Part shown: positions 27,318-39,496 of the stretch, piece by piece
Layout: each line of letters opens with the position of its first letter
Position numbering within the stretch: position 1 is the first letter of the stretch
Assembly: GCA_905250075.1 (NCBI GenBank)
Contig: CAJNOP010000009.1
Location: forward strand, 1,755,581 to 1,819,580
Direction: 5' to 3'
Length of the DNA: 64,000 bases
Origin: Rotaria sp. Silwood1
Taxonomy: Eukaryota > Rotifera > Eurotatoria > Philodinida > Philodinidae
Position numbers and translations under genes: made by a program
Notes under the pieces: model-generated
Database searches by the model: none
What the model was told of the DNA's origin: nothing
The model's input: only the letters and a program-made list of their open reading frames with translations

Positions 27318-30300
27318 ATGCAATCTATTCTCAAAAAAATTATTATTACTACCGGTATCTTTTTTCTTGTCAATCTGTTTCTATTACTAAGTCTTAGACA
27401 TTTTCATCCGTCAACTAATAAACATGAACCGGTTTGTTTGTTGATATTGTTTTTTATTTTTAAATTTTATTTATTGAGAAATTATTTGTTTAGGAGCCAC
27501 CTTTTGATGGACCAATCAATCCAAAATTTCAACCACTTATTTCTACTGCAATATTGTCATCTACTCCATCCAAATTACCAGTAAATGCTTAAGTATTTTG
27601 TAGAAAACTAAATGTTTTTTTTTGCCAACATAGAAAGTCGATGTTGTTCTACCTGTTGTCGTTTTTGGTTGTAATCGACCACATGCTCTTCAAACACATA
27701 TTGAAGCTCTTCTTCGGTGTGTAGAACAAAGAAAAAACAATATTCTTAAAAGGAAAAAAAAATTCTAATTCTAATCTATTTAGAATTCGTAAAAATCCTG
27801 ATTTACATCCAATTATAGTTAGTTTAGATTGTCATGATGATGCAACTATTAAAGTTGCCAAAAATTTTGGTAACGAAATTAAAACAATTATCGAAGTACG
27901 TATGTTTTCTTTTTCATATAAAAGAATAATGAATGATCGACAAGCATTTTGACAAAACGTTATTTCTTTTTTCAATCTTTTGTCAGAGTCTGTGAACATT
28001 TGAAAACATTGGATTAGAATAAAAATCTTGTTTTGTTTTCGAATTATAGGATTGATATGTTTTTAGAACTTTTAGTTTAGGAGTTACAAGCAGACGTTTT
28101 AGAAGCACTGACAACTGACATCTTTTACAAACAGTCTCTTCTATTGTAAAAGTTAAATTATCGGTATTTTTTTGCATACAAATAATGATGAGATGTTTCT
28201 CTATATAGTGATATAGGAATCAAGAATTTCAGAATGATCATTCAGAAATGATAGTCAACATCACTTTGCAAGCCTGTTTTCCATGGAAATCAAAAAAATT
28301 GTGTAACGAGGGAAAGTTCCCAACTGATTCAAGTTATTTGTAATAATATTTTGTCCATATGTTGGGTAGGTTATTCTAAGGACATTCTTAAAGAGTTTGG
28401 ACTGATGGGGCTTTCTTCGAAGATTATAACCATTTTACTGACTTAGTTCAATCTAAACTATTGTCCATATGTAGTTCTCATAGTCATTAGGAGACTGTAG
28501 AGATTTCAGTGAAAAAAAACTTAGAATTTTTCTTAGAGTAATGTTCTCAACCTATGAACAAAACATCATTCAAAACAATATGAATTAACACGCTGTCCTC
28601 AGATGATGTACTAATCGTTAGCGAATGACTTGCAGCAAACTAATCATTATCATGGCATTTTATGGAGATATATTTGCATTTTCATTCAGTGTATTTATAA
28701 TAATTTACACCTCTATTTTGAATGACTTTTAGTACACTAGACTTAATTTATGGCTTCTTAATATGGTTAGCTGATAACACCTAGACCAGAAGTCCTAAAG
28801 AAATTTTAAATTTACATTGAACAAGAACACAAAATTCTGATTTTAATCTAATGGTTTCGAATATCTTTAGACTCTTTTGAGAGGCTAAAAAATGAATGAA
28901 AATTTTATCAAATTACTTTTTTGATCATTTCCTATTATTATTCAAATATATTTAGTTACCCGATCTTGGCCCTATCCATGTTCCATCACAATTTAGTCAT
29001 ATGGTTGGATATTATAAAATAGCACGTCATTATAATTATTCTATCAATTATGTTCTTAATACACTTAATTATGAAGCAATTATTATAACAGAAGGTTTGT
29101 TTGTTTTTTGTTTAAAAATATTTTTCAAAAGTCAAACAAAACAACAATTTTTATTCTCATTACAAATAGATGATTTGGAAGTATCACCAGATTTTCTTGA
29201 TTATTTTCAAACACTTTATCCATTGTTAGTACATGATAAAACTCTATGGTGTATATCAGCATGGAATGATAATGGTATTGATAGAAGAATTGCTCGAGAA
29301 CCAAGTAAAAGAAAAAAGAAAAAGTTAATTAATATTGAATTTTTTCTGTCGATTTTTTCTTTCAAAAGCTCTTGTTCATCGTACGGATTTTTTTCCTGGT
29401 CTTGGTTGGTTATTAAAGAAAACTATTTGGAATGAAATAAAAGCTAATTGGCCTGCAGGGTATGTTAAAGATTTTTAAAAGATTTGATCATTGATGATAT
29501 TTTTTTAGTTTTTGGGATGATTGGATGCGATTACCAGAGCAACGTCGTGATCGTGCTTGTATTCGTCCAGAAATTTCACGTACAGCTATATCACCAGATG
29601 GTAAAAAAGGAGTTAGCCAGTAAGTATATTTAATTAGGTCATATGATCGTATATTATTTAGTTACTTTTAGAGGTCAACATTATGAGCGATATTTAAGAA
29701 AAATTGTGAAAAATAATGATCCTGTTGATTGGAAATCTATCGATATTAGTTATCTTCTTAAAGTATGGCAAAAAGAACTTTATTTGTTTGTAAATAAAAG
29801 TTCAAGCTATATTTTTTTTTGATAGGACCGATATGATCCAGTATTTCAAGCACAAATTGATGCTTGTCCAATTATTAGTGTATCCGATTTAGGGCATTTA
29901 AAAAATGAAATGAAATGTGCTCAAGTACGTTATAGTAATAACAAAGAATTTGTGGCTATAGCTGATACACTGGAAATCATGAGCGATTCTAAGGTAATAT
30001 TAAAAATAAATCGTTTCCTTTAACTTTCATTTTCGATCTAAAATCTGGGAAACTAATATTTTATTCTGATCATATCAATTAGTCAATATCTTCTGTTTAG
30101 AATATGTCTAAAAGCTTCAATAGTGAGCATGGCTTTTGTTTTCTGTCCTGAGTCGATTCAAAGACATTTCAAGCTTATGGGAGGAGTCTCTTAACTCACT
30201 TCTCATTTTTTGAGTCTGGATCATGTCCATCATTTAGATCTGAATGAGATATGAATATTCTGAAAAGTGTTCGATTCTTTAGCTTATTATTGTTAACATA

Positions 30301-31281
30301 GTGCATTTTTTTCGATATTTACAATAGCTATATCGTAAGGTGAGAACAACGGAAAGATCAGAAGTACAGAATTTGCCACGCAAAGGAAAAATTTCTTCTG
30401 ATGTATAAATAACGATAAAACTGGATTTGCTTCTTTACTCGTAAATATTGAAGAAAGCAAAAGAAAATTCATTATATTTGCCATACATAAAAAGTCATAT
30501 AAAATACTAATCTTTATTGATTATCAAACATTAGAAGCAGCATTTATTCAAAAAAATAATAATAATAATAAATTCTATAGTTAAATACAACAATAAACAA
30601 TTTCGATACTTTCTATTGATAAATAAATCACAGACATTGAATATGAAGCTTATGGTATTATTGCTATAAGAGAAACATTTTTTTTTTTATTTAAATTCTC
30701 AGGAGGAAAAATATTCTTACAGCTAAGTAATTTTACCTAGCGCACGTTGATGTACACAGATAGAGTCTGTACATCTAGAAAAAAAGTCTGAAAATTTCAC
30801 AATGCAATATTCTCATTAAGTTTTGTCATTGCGCAAAAGTTTCAAGTCAAAATTTAAAAATCAGTTTTTCGAATGTTCCTGAGGCGAACACCATGACATT
30901 GATTAAAAAACTATCATAAAAAATGAAGTATTACTGCAGCAATAAACTGTGATCCGGAACTCTTTTCAAAGTATGTATAACTCAATAGGATTTGCATTTT
31001 GTAAATAGTTCCAATTAAAAACCAAGTAATCAGTTGAGAGGGCTTCGTTTGTTAGAAAAAAATTTTGTCAGAAGAGTATGAAATCAGACCCATAATTAGG
31101 AAGATACAAACTCGAACCCACAAAATATGAACTTACATCTCCGTACTCATAATAATTTTGGAAATTTTCTTTTTAGAGTAATGTGCCTCGCACAGCGTAT
31201 CGTGGTGTAGTGCAATGTCGTTATGGTCAAACAACCATCTACGTTACGCCAAATCAACAATCATGGAAAGGCTATGAATAA
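27318..31281 (+). CDS. MGAT1: Alpha-1,3-mannosyl-glycoprotein 2-beta-N-acetylglucosaminyltransferase I (GnT-I)
   Basis: Eleven exons join in phase: 27318-27431, 27494-27580, 27634-27716, 27784-27895, 28956-29094, 29170-29304, 29369-29459, 29509-29619, 29672-29762, 29826-29993 and 31177-31281, giving 411 residues. It is a type II Golgi membrane protein, with a short basic N terminus and a hydrophobic anchor (about residues 8-26). The catalytic domain has [20 protein letters not shown], the metal/UDP-binding EDD at residues 178-180 (split by an intron), [23 protein letters not shown] and FWDDWMR, all hallmarks of GnT-I. The enzyme transfers GlcNAc from UDP-GlcNAc to Man5GlcNAc2, opening the path to hybrid and complex N-glycans. 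Two introns exceed 1 kb; the rest are about 50-70 bases. POLG follows 297 bases downstream on the same strand. Confidence 0.97.
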
Positions 31282-31578
31282 TAAACATAATAGAACTATT
31301 CATTCCATTCTGAAAATCTTTTGTTTTGTTGTGTTTTCATAAAACTTATAAGCTAAATTGTGATAGAATTCATTTTATTTGTTCGTTCATTTCATATTTA
31401 AATTATTCTATCTTTGATTATTACTTCTTGTCTTTTGCGGTGCATCTGTTTTATAAATAATCTCATAAAAAGAAACATACGTTACTTCAATTCTTTAAAA
31501 TATTAGATACAATTCTATCTAAGAAAACTTAATTAAGTTGAAATAGTAACAAAAAAAAAGAAGAAGGTAATTTTTTAG
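31282..31578 (+). promoter_or_regulatory. MGAT1-POLG intergenic with splice acceptor abutting the POLG start
   Basis: The whole interval is 297 bases. Its right end reads AATTTTTTAG directly followed by the POLG ATG at 31579, a good splice-acceptor match. As no upstream coding exon joins in phase, this could be a 5' UTR intron end or a spliced-leader trans-splice site. A single shared transcript with MGAT1 is possible but inferred. Confidence 0.45.
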
Positions 31579-34500
31579 ATGCTTCTAAGACAATGTTTAT
31601 CACAACGTTTTCATCAAACATTTCGTTTTTGTCTGTATCATTATCGTTTATCATCTACATGTCGTAAAAATCCGTTAGGTATTCAAATGCTTAGTTCGAA
31701 ATTACATGACCAATTATTTTCATCAGTTGGTGAACCAGTATACTCAACGGAAAATATTGAAAAATCTATAATGCATCTTCAACAATTTGATCTTGGTTCA
31801 AATGAAAGTGAAATACTTGATAATATTGAATTTGATTTACCTCCATTAGAAGGTACAAATTTAAATAAACATTTTGAAATTATTGCACAAAAACAATCAG
31901 AACCTTATGTTGATCTTATTCATAAATTAATTAAAGCTGATATACCTCCACGACCAACTCAATGGCAATATGTTAAAGGATGGACAAAGTTTGTTTTGAA
32001 TATAATCTTTTTTGTCATTTTGATTTGAAGAAAACGATCATTTTGTTTTTCTAAAAAGATATTCAGAAGATGATCAAACACCAATTTCTGTTGATTATCC
32101 AAATGAACATGTGTTGGTTTTTGATGTTGAAACTTTAGTTTGTGAAGGGAATTTTCCTGTTTTAGCTGTTGCACTTTCACCTAATCATTGGTTTGTGATT
32201 TGAGTGGTAGACTATGTAGAAATATATTTTCTAAATAAAGATTTTTCTTTGATTCTTCAGGTATTCTTGGTGTAGTTCACGTTTAATTGATGAAGAATTT
32301 CGTTTGAAAAGTAATGTTGAATTAAATGATATGATACCAATGGAATCAAATTCATCAATACCATCACTTATTATTGGCCATAATGTTGGATTTGATCGTA
32401 CATATATTAAAGAACAATATCAATTTGAAGTAAAACGAAAATAATCGATTGAAAAATATTTTCAAAATTTATAATTTAGAGTACTGCTATGCGTTTTCTT
32501 GATACAATGAGTTTACATATAATGTGTTCGGGTTTTACACATGCACAACGATTGCAATATCAAGCATTTGAAAAAGGTTCATCATTAAAAAAAGCTGATA
32601 AAGATGATATAACTGAAGAAGAAGGCCTTGATGAACAATATCTGTCAATGTTATTAGCTAGTGAAAAAGATAAAGATGCAAAAGCATATGTAAAAATACG
32701 TAACACACAAGTATGTTGATTTTGAAAATGAATAGTCTTGAATTTATGAATCATGTGATTGGTAAACGATAAGCACGAGAAAACTTCAACAATTGAAAGT
32801 TAAGCATACACAAAAAAACATAAAAGTAAGAGGTATATGTATGAATGGAAATGAACAAAGAGAAGACTAATACCCACAAACATACTCCTACTCACTCATT
32901 GATCTATTGGCAATAGACGTCGTATTGGCCATCATTTGTTTGAGCGTTAAGCATTTTCATGCTCCTCATTCTGATTCTCGAACTATTGGTTCGTATCTTA
33001 TTTTTCAACACTAACAATTTTGTAAGAAAATCTACGAGCAATCGAATTTAATCAGTTTTACTTTTATCCTGATATACTTTATAAAGCTCTCAGAAAAATA
33101 CAATATCAGAAATATATTACCTTCATCAATAGATAAATTTGTAGTTTATTATTTTTTATTTTCAATATTATAAATGATCAGATAGAAAATTTTTTATATA
33201 TGATTTGTTTGATTATTTTAAGAATCTTCAATGGAAATTGGAAAGCAGTCTAAATAATCTTGTTTCTGTACATAAACTTTATTGTAAACCAGAAGTACCA
33301 TTAAGTAAAGCAATGCAACAAGTATTTGTTGAAGGAAATATTTCTGATGTCCGTGAACATTTTCAAGTAAATAAAGATTTAACTTCAAACTATTTATTTT
33401 TGATTTTATTATAAAGAAATTAATGAATTATTGTGCAAATGATGTACAAGCAACATTTGAAGTAACACAAAAAGTCTATCCAATGTTTGAAGAAAGGTAA
33501 TTCATTTAAATGAATTTATCTTTTTGTTTTTCTTTTAATGTTAATACATATATAGATTTCCTCATCCAGTAACATTAAGTGGTATGCTTGAAATGAGTCA
33601 AATGTTTTTACCAATTAATAATAATTGGACAAGATTTATTCATGAAGCTGAACGAACATATGAAAGTATTGCTTCCGATATTCAACATGTACTTATGCAA
33701 ATTGCTAATGAAACATGTCATCAAGCCATTGATCAAAAGTATTGAACACATATAAAAAAATGTGTTTATCTTTAATTTTATTTCCATTAGATATAAGAAT
33801 GATCCTTGGTTATGGGATCTTGATTGGAGTACACAATCGATGCGCTTTCTTAAATCATCAAAAGCTAAATCATCAATAACAAAACTTGAAGAAAAAATAG
33901 ATAATCCTATTTTCACAATTGCTGGAAATATTTGGCCAACTAAAACAATAACAGATAATGATCCAGAATTAGCTCCAAGTCCAAGTGTAAAAAAAATTCT
34001 TGATACATACTCTACTTTAGCTAAAATTCAACCACATATGCCAGGATATCCAAGGTGCAAAACCAACTTGTGTGTGATAAAAATATTTGATTTTTTTTCC
34101 GTTTGTTTTTTTGTTAGTTGGTATCGTGACTTATGTATGAAGCAACCAAAAGACAATATAAACGATGAAGAATCATCTTGGAAACCGGGTCCACAATTAA
34201 TTTCTACTAAAATGCGTATTGTTCCAAAGTTATTACGTCTTACGTGGCTTGGCTATCCTTTGCATTATGATGAAAAACATGGATGGGGATATTTAGTACC
34301 AGGTTCAGAAACCAATGAAGAAGAAGAAGAAGAAGAAAGAGAAAAAAGTGATTTTCCTTATGAGTAAGTATGCATGCTAAATTTGAATAGAATATTTTAT
34401 TCTTTCTCAAGAGCAATCAAACAAGTATGTACCGAAACAAAACCATTTGAACGTAGTAAAACAAATATGGAATTACAAGAAATCGATGATAATTTAAAAG

Positions 34501-36679
34501 TATTAGCAAAACAAATTGAAGAACTTGAAGGTAAAAGCGGAACTCAACTTTTTATGGAAAAACTTTTACAAGAACAAGAAAAATTGATTGAAAAAGTATA
34601 TTAAATATTTATTATTTCCTCTTAATACATATATATTTTTTCTCTATAGCGTCAAAAAATTCTTCCACGTGGTACATCTTGTCCTATTCATTTAGGCAAT
34701 GGACCTTATGAAGTACCGAATGTACCTGGTTGTATGTTTTTTAAAATACCACATAAAGTAAATAAAAAGAAAGCAAAAATAAGATATGGATGCCAAAAAA
34801 GTTTGATTATATAGGATGGCAATGAAAAAAATGTTGGTAATCCATTAGCCAAAGCATTTGCTTCAAAAATTGCCGATGGAACATTACGTGCTCATGAATC
34901 AACAGCTGCTAAATGGCTTCTTGAATGGAGTAAAATGTTAAGTTATTGGGAAAACAATGAAAAGAGAATCAAGTAAACTCTTAGGAAAAATTTAAAAAAA
35001 AAAGAGCAAAAAACTATTTTTTAATTTATTCGATAAGATCTCAAATGGCTGTACAAATAAAAGATGATGGTACATCTATTATTTTACCTCGTGTTGTTGT
35101 TGCTGGTACGGTTACACGACGAGCTGTTGAACCAACATGGTTAACAGCATCGAATGCTCAAGTAAAACAATTGATTATGTTTTAATTTTATTTAAAATAA
35201 AGGCTTTATTTATTTGTTTCATTTTAGACTGATCGGATTGGAAGTGAACTTAAAGCTATGGTACAAACACCACCAGATTATTGTTTTGTTGGTGCAGATG
35301 TTGATAGTCAAGAATTATGGATTGCTTCAATTCTTGCTGATTCAAAATATGCTGAAATACATGGTAGATTTATGAACAAATATATTTAAATTTTGAAAAA
35401 GAATTACTTTTTTTTTGTAAAATTAGGTTCGACAGCATTTGGTTGGATGAATTTACAAGGAAAGAAGAAAGATGGAACTGATCTCCATAGTAAAGTAGCT
35501 AATTTAGTTGGTATTAGTCGAGAACAAGCAAAAGTCAGTAAATATAATCATGAAACAGATATTTTATGATTGATTGATTGTTTTATTAAGGTATTTAATT
35601 ATGGACGAATGTATGGAGCAGGAAAAGCTTTTGCCGAAAAATTATTGATGCAATTCAATCATCACTTATCAGTTGATGAAGCAAAAGAAAAAGCAAATCT
35701 GATGTATTCTAAAACAAAAGGGATCAAGTATGAAAGACATTTCTTTCTGTTTTTTTTTCCTTTTTGAGATGACGAAAAATTGTTTTTAGAGATCGAAAAA
35801 CTGGTTTATGGCAAGGTGGTTCAGAGTCTGAAATGTTCAATAGTCTTGAAGTAATTGCTCGTAGTGAATCACCAAAAACACCTGTACTTAATTGTCACAT
35901 TAGTCGAGCACTTGAACCACGCAATGTTACTGATGCTGTAAGAAAAAAATAGTTTTATTAAATCTAGTTAGATTTGATTACAAGTACATTTTGTTAGTAT
36001 ATGACAAGTCGTATTAATTGGGTTGTACAAAGTTCAGCTGTTGATTATCTTCATTTGATGCTTGTTTGTATGAAGTGGCTTATCGATAAATACAATATAC
36101 GTTGTCGATTTGCTTTGAGTAAAAGAAATATTTTATACTTTGTTTTTTTCATATTTTTATTTGACACTAAGGTATTCATGATGAAGTTCGCTATATGTGT
36201 CATACTGATGATCGGTAAACAAAACGAGTTAGAATTAATTTAAAAAAAAAAAAAGATTTTTACGTTTGTTTCTAGATATCGAGCTTGTCTTGCATTACAA
36301 ATCACTAATTTATTGACTCGTGCCATGTTTTCAAGTCGTTTAAATATGAATGATTTGCCAGCTGTAAGCTAATTTTTAAATATTTAGACGAATCTTTATT
36401 GTTTAGTATGTTTTAGTCGGTTGCTTTTTTCAGTTCGGTTGATATTGACCGATGTTTAAGAAAAGAGCCATATATGGATTGTAAGACACCCAGTAATCCA
36501 TTAGGTCTTGAAATTGCATACAGTATTGCAAAAGGTATTATTTTCTTTTCTTTTTCACTTAATAATTCTCAGAAATAATTATTGAACAAATAGGTGAATC
36601 ATTAACAATCACTGATATTATCAAACTAACACATGGTCAATTACAGCAGGAAGAAACTTCAACTATTGACAATAAATAG
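31579..36679 (+). CDS. POLG: Mitochondrial DNA polymerase gamma, catalytic subunit
   Basis: Twenty-two exons join in phase from 31579 to the TAG at 36677-36679, giving 1138 residues (human about 1239). The N terminus is Arg/Ser/His-rich and free of acidic residues, fitting a mitochondrial presequence, followed by the conserved [18 protein letters not shown]. The proofreading exonuclease starts with FDVET (Asp159, Glu161), then VGHNVGFDR and [10 protein letters not shown]. The polymerase palm has motif [12 protein letters not shown] (Asp835), motif B in [20 protein letters not shown] and motif C IHDEVRYM (Asp1031). The C-terminal [10 protein letters not shown] and [16 protein letters not shown] blocks are diagnostic of POLG. 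It replicates and repairs mitochondrial DNA. One exon is only 43 bases (36172-36214). Most introns are 50-70 bases; 32711-33222 is the longest. Confidence 0.98.
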
Positions 36680-39089
36680 TAATTGTGTCGTTGATAACTT
36701 TTCTTTTTGTATTAAAATAAAAACACATTTCAAATAAGAGATTTCGTTCTATAACTAATCGATCTTCAACAATAACTTCGATAGCAGTATAAAAAGTTCA
36801 ATCGTATTCAAGATTTTCAACCAAAGCACATTTATAATTATTTAGACAACACAATTTGAATAAGTAAATTGACAATGAAAACATTCTAGAGTGTATATAT
36901 GTGTGGATCAAGTCTATACCTACAACTATGCCTACACACACACACACACATATTTATCCTCTCTTGTCCTCGTTATCAAGGTTAAATTATTATTGGATCT
37001 CTAAAAGATAATTTAAACATTGTAAGCATATGCCTTTCGTGAAAATCTGTACTGTTGATCGATATATAATATTAATATTAGAAGCTCACTTCTAGGAATA
37101 TGCACGATATAGTTTACAGGAAAGTATTATAGAATCATGTTTCCATAATCATTTTTCTTTTAATCTCTCAAATTGAACAACAAAATTAAATTCAAAAACT
37201 CAAATCTGAGAGTTTTAACATTGGTGCATATCTAGTGAAAACACCATTGTAATGTGATCTTATGACTTGCGTTGAACTTATCTTTTTTGAAAATAAAATA
37301 TATAAGTGAATGTATCGTCTCCTTTAATTCATTATTATCATATTTTCTTTTTCCTATGTTTTCATGGAATTCAAATATCATCTGACTAAATGCTTTCCAC
37401 TTGGATTCGAATTTTTTGCCACACTTTATATTTGTCAAACCACATAGTATGGAGAAGAGTATTCATGTTATAAGTTCTATGTTAGACGATAAGAAAAACA
37501 ATATTTCGCTTCTTTAATGCATGAGAAAGTCATTACTAAAAATGCATTTTTTATAGACTTCTTTTAGCTTTATAAAGTTCTATCGATGAACGTAGATAAA
37601 AGTTAGCAGCAGATTCGAATTTGTTTGGAAAATATTCGCCAACAGATTTGTATTGAAAAATATTAGTTGTATCAAATAGAGCATCGAATATACAGACAAA
37701 TACATATCTTTCAAAATATTTTCATGGTACAAATCGTTAATATGAAAACTACAAAAAACAATTTCTTAAGCACAGTTTTTATGACAAAATTCAATATTTC
37801 AGCCAAATATTTGTTGGAAGAATTGTATTCGCTGCAAAAATGATTGCCTAAGATAGAACACATTGAGATCTATCGATTGATGTCAAACATAACTCTGTTT
37901 ACCAACAGGATTGATCTCTAGTCGGTTAAAGACTGCTTAGAGACAAAATTTGAGTTCATTTTACGGCCAAATATTCTTTTCAAGAGAGTTATGTCAACAG
38001 TGAAAATAATTGGGTGTCAGTGTAAGTCTTCTTGTCATTCAAAGCCATCTTTGAAAATTGAATTGATTGACAACTTCTAAGATCTAACGAATAATATTCT
38101 TCAATGAAATATTCGTGAGCTCCAATTCCATTTTGAAAGCATTCACTCTGACTTCAATCACATTTTAAAAATAACGAAACTGCAATGCGTATGTTTATGA
38201 TGACAGTATAATCTCGATTACTCTGCAAAAATGAATTTTACTATTCGAATTTTATTTAATGAATCGGTAAGTTTCATTATAACATAATGTTTTCAATTTT
38301 TCAGAGTTACTGTTCCTCATATGATTTGTATGGTCTGAGCGCTTCATGGTGTCGTCGACATTGATTAAAAGCAAAGGAAAAAAACATGCAAAAATCAGAT
38401 AGTAGTCCTAGTTAACTTAAACCATACCCTCACATTAATTTATACACATAGCTTCACACATTGCTGGGTGATGACATGGCTAAAATGAATAGCTAATCAG
38501 AAATTCGATATGCCTATAGGCGATCGTTTCATTATGCAATTAGGATACTCTCGCTGACAAAACAAAGTTGTTTCTTCGATGCCATGGCTATTCTTGTAGT
38601 GCATTATCCAATTAACTATGTTTTGTTTGCTTACTCGACAATCAATCCTTAGAAAAAGCAGTTGCTGTGGAGAGAAAAAAATATTTTTCTGTCATGCATA
38701 TCGATTTTTGTGTATAGTGACAGAAAAAAAGAAATCCTTTAAGCCTCACTTCGATGAAATGAACTTTGGACCGTTGTTTTTCATGATGAATGAAAGGTAG
38801 CATAGATTACTTGAAAGAAAAATAGAGAAAGCTAATTAAATTCACCGACTGACGGATGAAGTCGTAAAAATGGCACAAGTTTGTTCGAGAAGCCTCACCT
38901 CAATCCAGCAACCAACTTTGCCGTTGAAAAAAAATAAGAAAAAAATATGCACTATTTCGATTAGTCGTGGGCGATAAATTATACACAACATTGGTTGTCA
39001 ACTTGAAAAACAAAGTATAAAAAAGCTGATTTGTTGCATTAAGATCAGAACATCGTCTACGATTAAATCGGTAGCTGAATAATATAGCC
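36680..39089. other. 2.4 kb non-coding interval between POLG and the proline-rich gene
   Basis: A CA microsatellite lies at about 36932-36950. No reading frame has recognisable composition on either strand, and I see no RNA gene. The right end should hold the promoter of the secreted proline-rich protein. Confidence 0.45.
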
Positions 39090-39496
39090 ATGCGTTCTCT
39101 TATTGCTGTTTCTCTGGTAAGAATCATTTCTTTTTTTTATTATTATTCAACTTTTTCTTCTATTCTTGTCGTGATTTTTCAACCATTTAGTTGGCTCTAA
39201 TCGTGGCAGTGATTTCAGCGCCAACCCAAAACAAAAATATTCGTCGTAGACAAACTAATCTAGGTCAACAACCACCACCACCACCAAAGGGTCCACTACC
39301 AAGTGGTTCTTCATCAAGTCGTCCTCCATCAAGTGGTGGTTCTCCACCAAGTGGTTCTCCACCAAGTGGTTCCCCTCCAAGTGGTTCTCCACCAAGTGGT
39401 CCTCCACCAAGTGGTCCTCCGCCAAGTGGTCCTCCACCAAGTGGTCCTCCACCAAGTGGTCCTCCACCAAGCAGCTCTTCACGTGCTCCATCTTGA
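39090..39496 (+). CDS. Small secreted proline-rich protein with PPSG pentapeptide repeats
   Basis: Two exons: 39090-39116 (MRSLIAVSL) and 39191-39496, joined by a 74-base intron with GTAAGA and TTTAG ends, giving 110 residues. The two halves together make a clean signal peptide (residues about 1-19, ending in VISA). A dibasic RRR patch follows and could be a processing site. The rest is low-complexity: PPPPPKG, a Ser/Gly stretch, then about ten PPSG(S/P) units. No enzyme motif is present. Such sequences are flexible extracellular linkers, glue or lorica/mucus components; the function here is unknown. The exon-split signal peptide and in-frame repeat argue for a real gene; no homologue is recognised. 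Confidence 0.65.
39331..39475. repeat. 15-base coding tandem repeat (PPSGx units)
   Basis: Nine to ten copies of a 15-base unit, close to CCACCAAGTGGTCCT, run in frame inside the proline-rich gene. The earlier copies end in TCT (Ser) and the later ones in CCT (Pro), so the array has two subtypes, as expected from unequal exchange or slippage. Confidence 0.85.

Noticed and set aside
31090..31125. Minus-strand B-box-like GTGGGTTCGAG
   Set aside because: No A box at a suitable distance; lies inside an MGAT1 intron.
36932..36950. CA-repeat as a possible telomere-like tract
   Set aside because: A plain dinucleotide microsatellite without the TGTGGG unit.
39345..39470. Possible CRISPR-like repeat array
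   Set aside because: Contiguous 15-base units without spacers, in frame in a coding exon of a eukaryotic gene.
39255..39491. Minus-strand frame of repeated LVEDHLVEDH
   Set aside because: It is the antisense shadow of the PPSG-coding tandem repeat.
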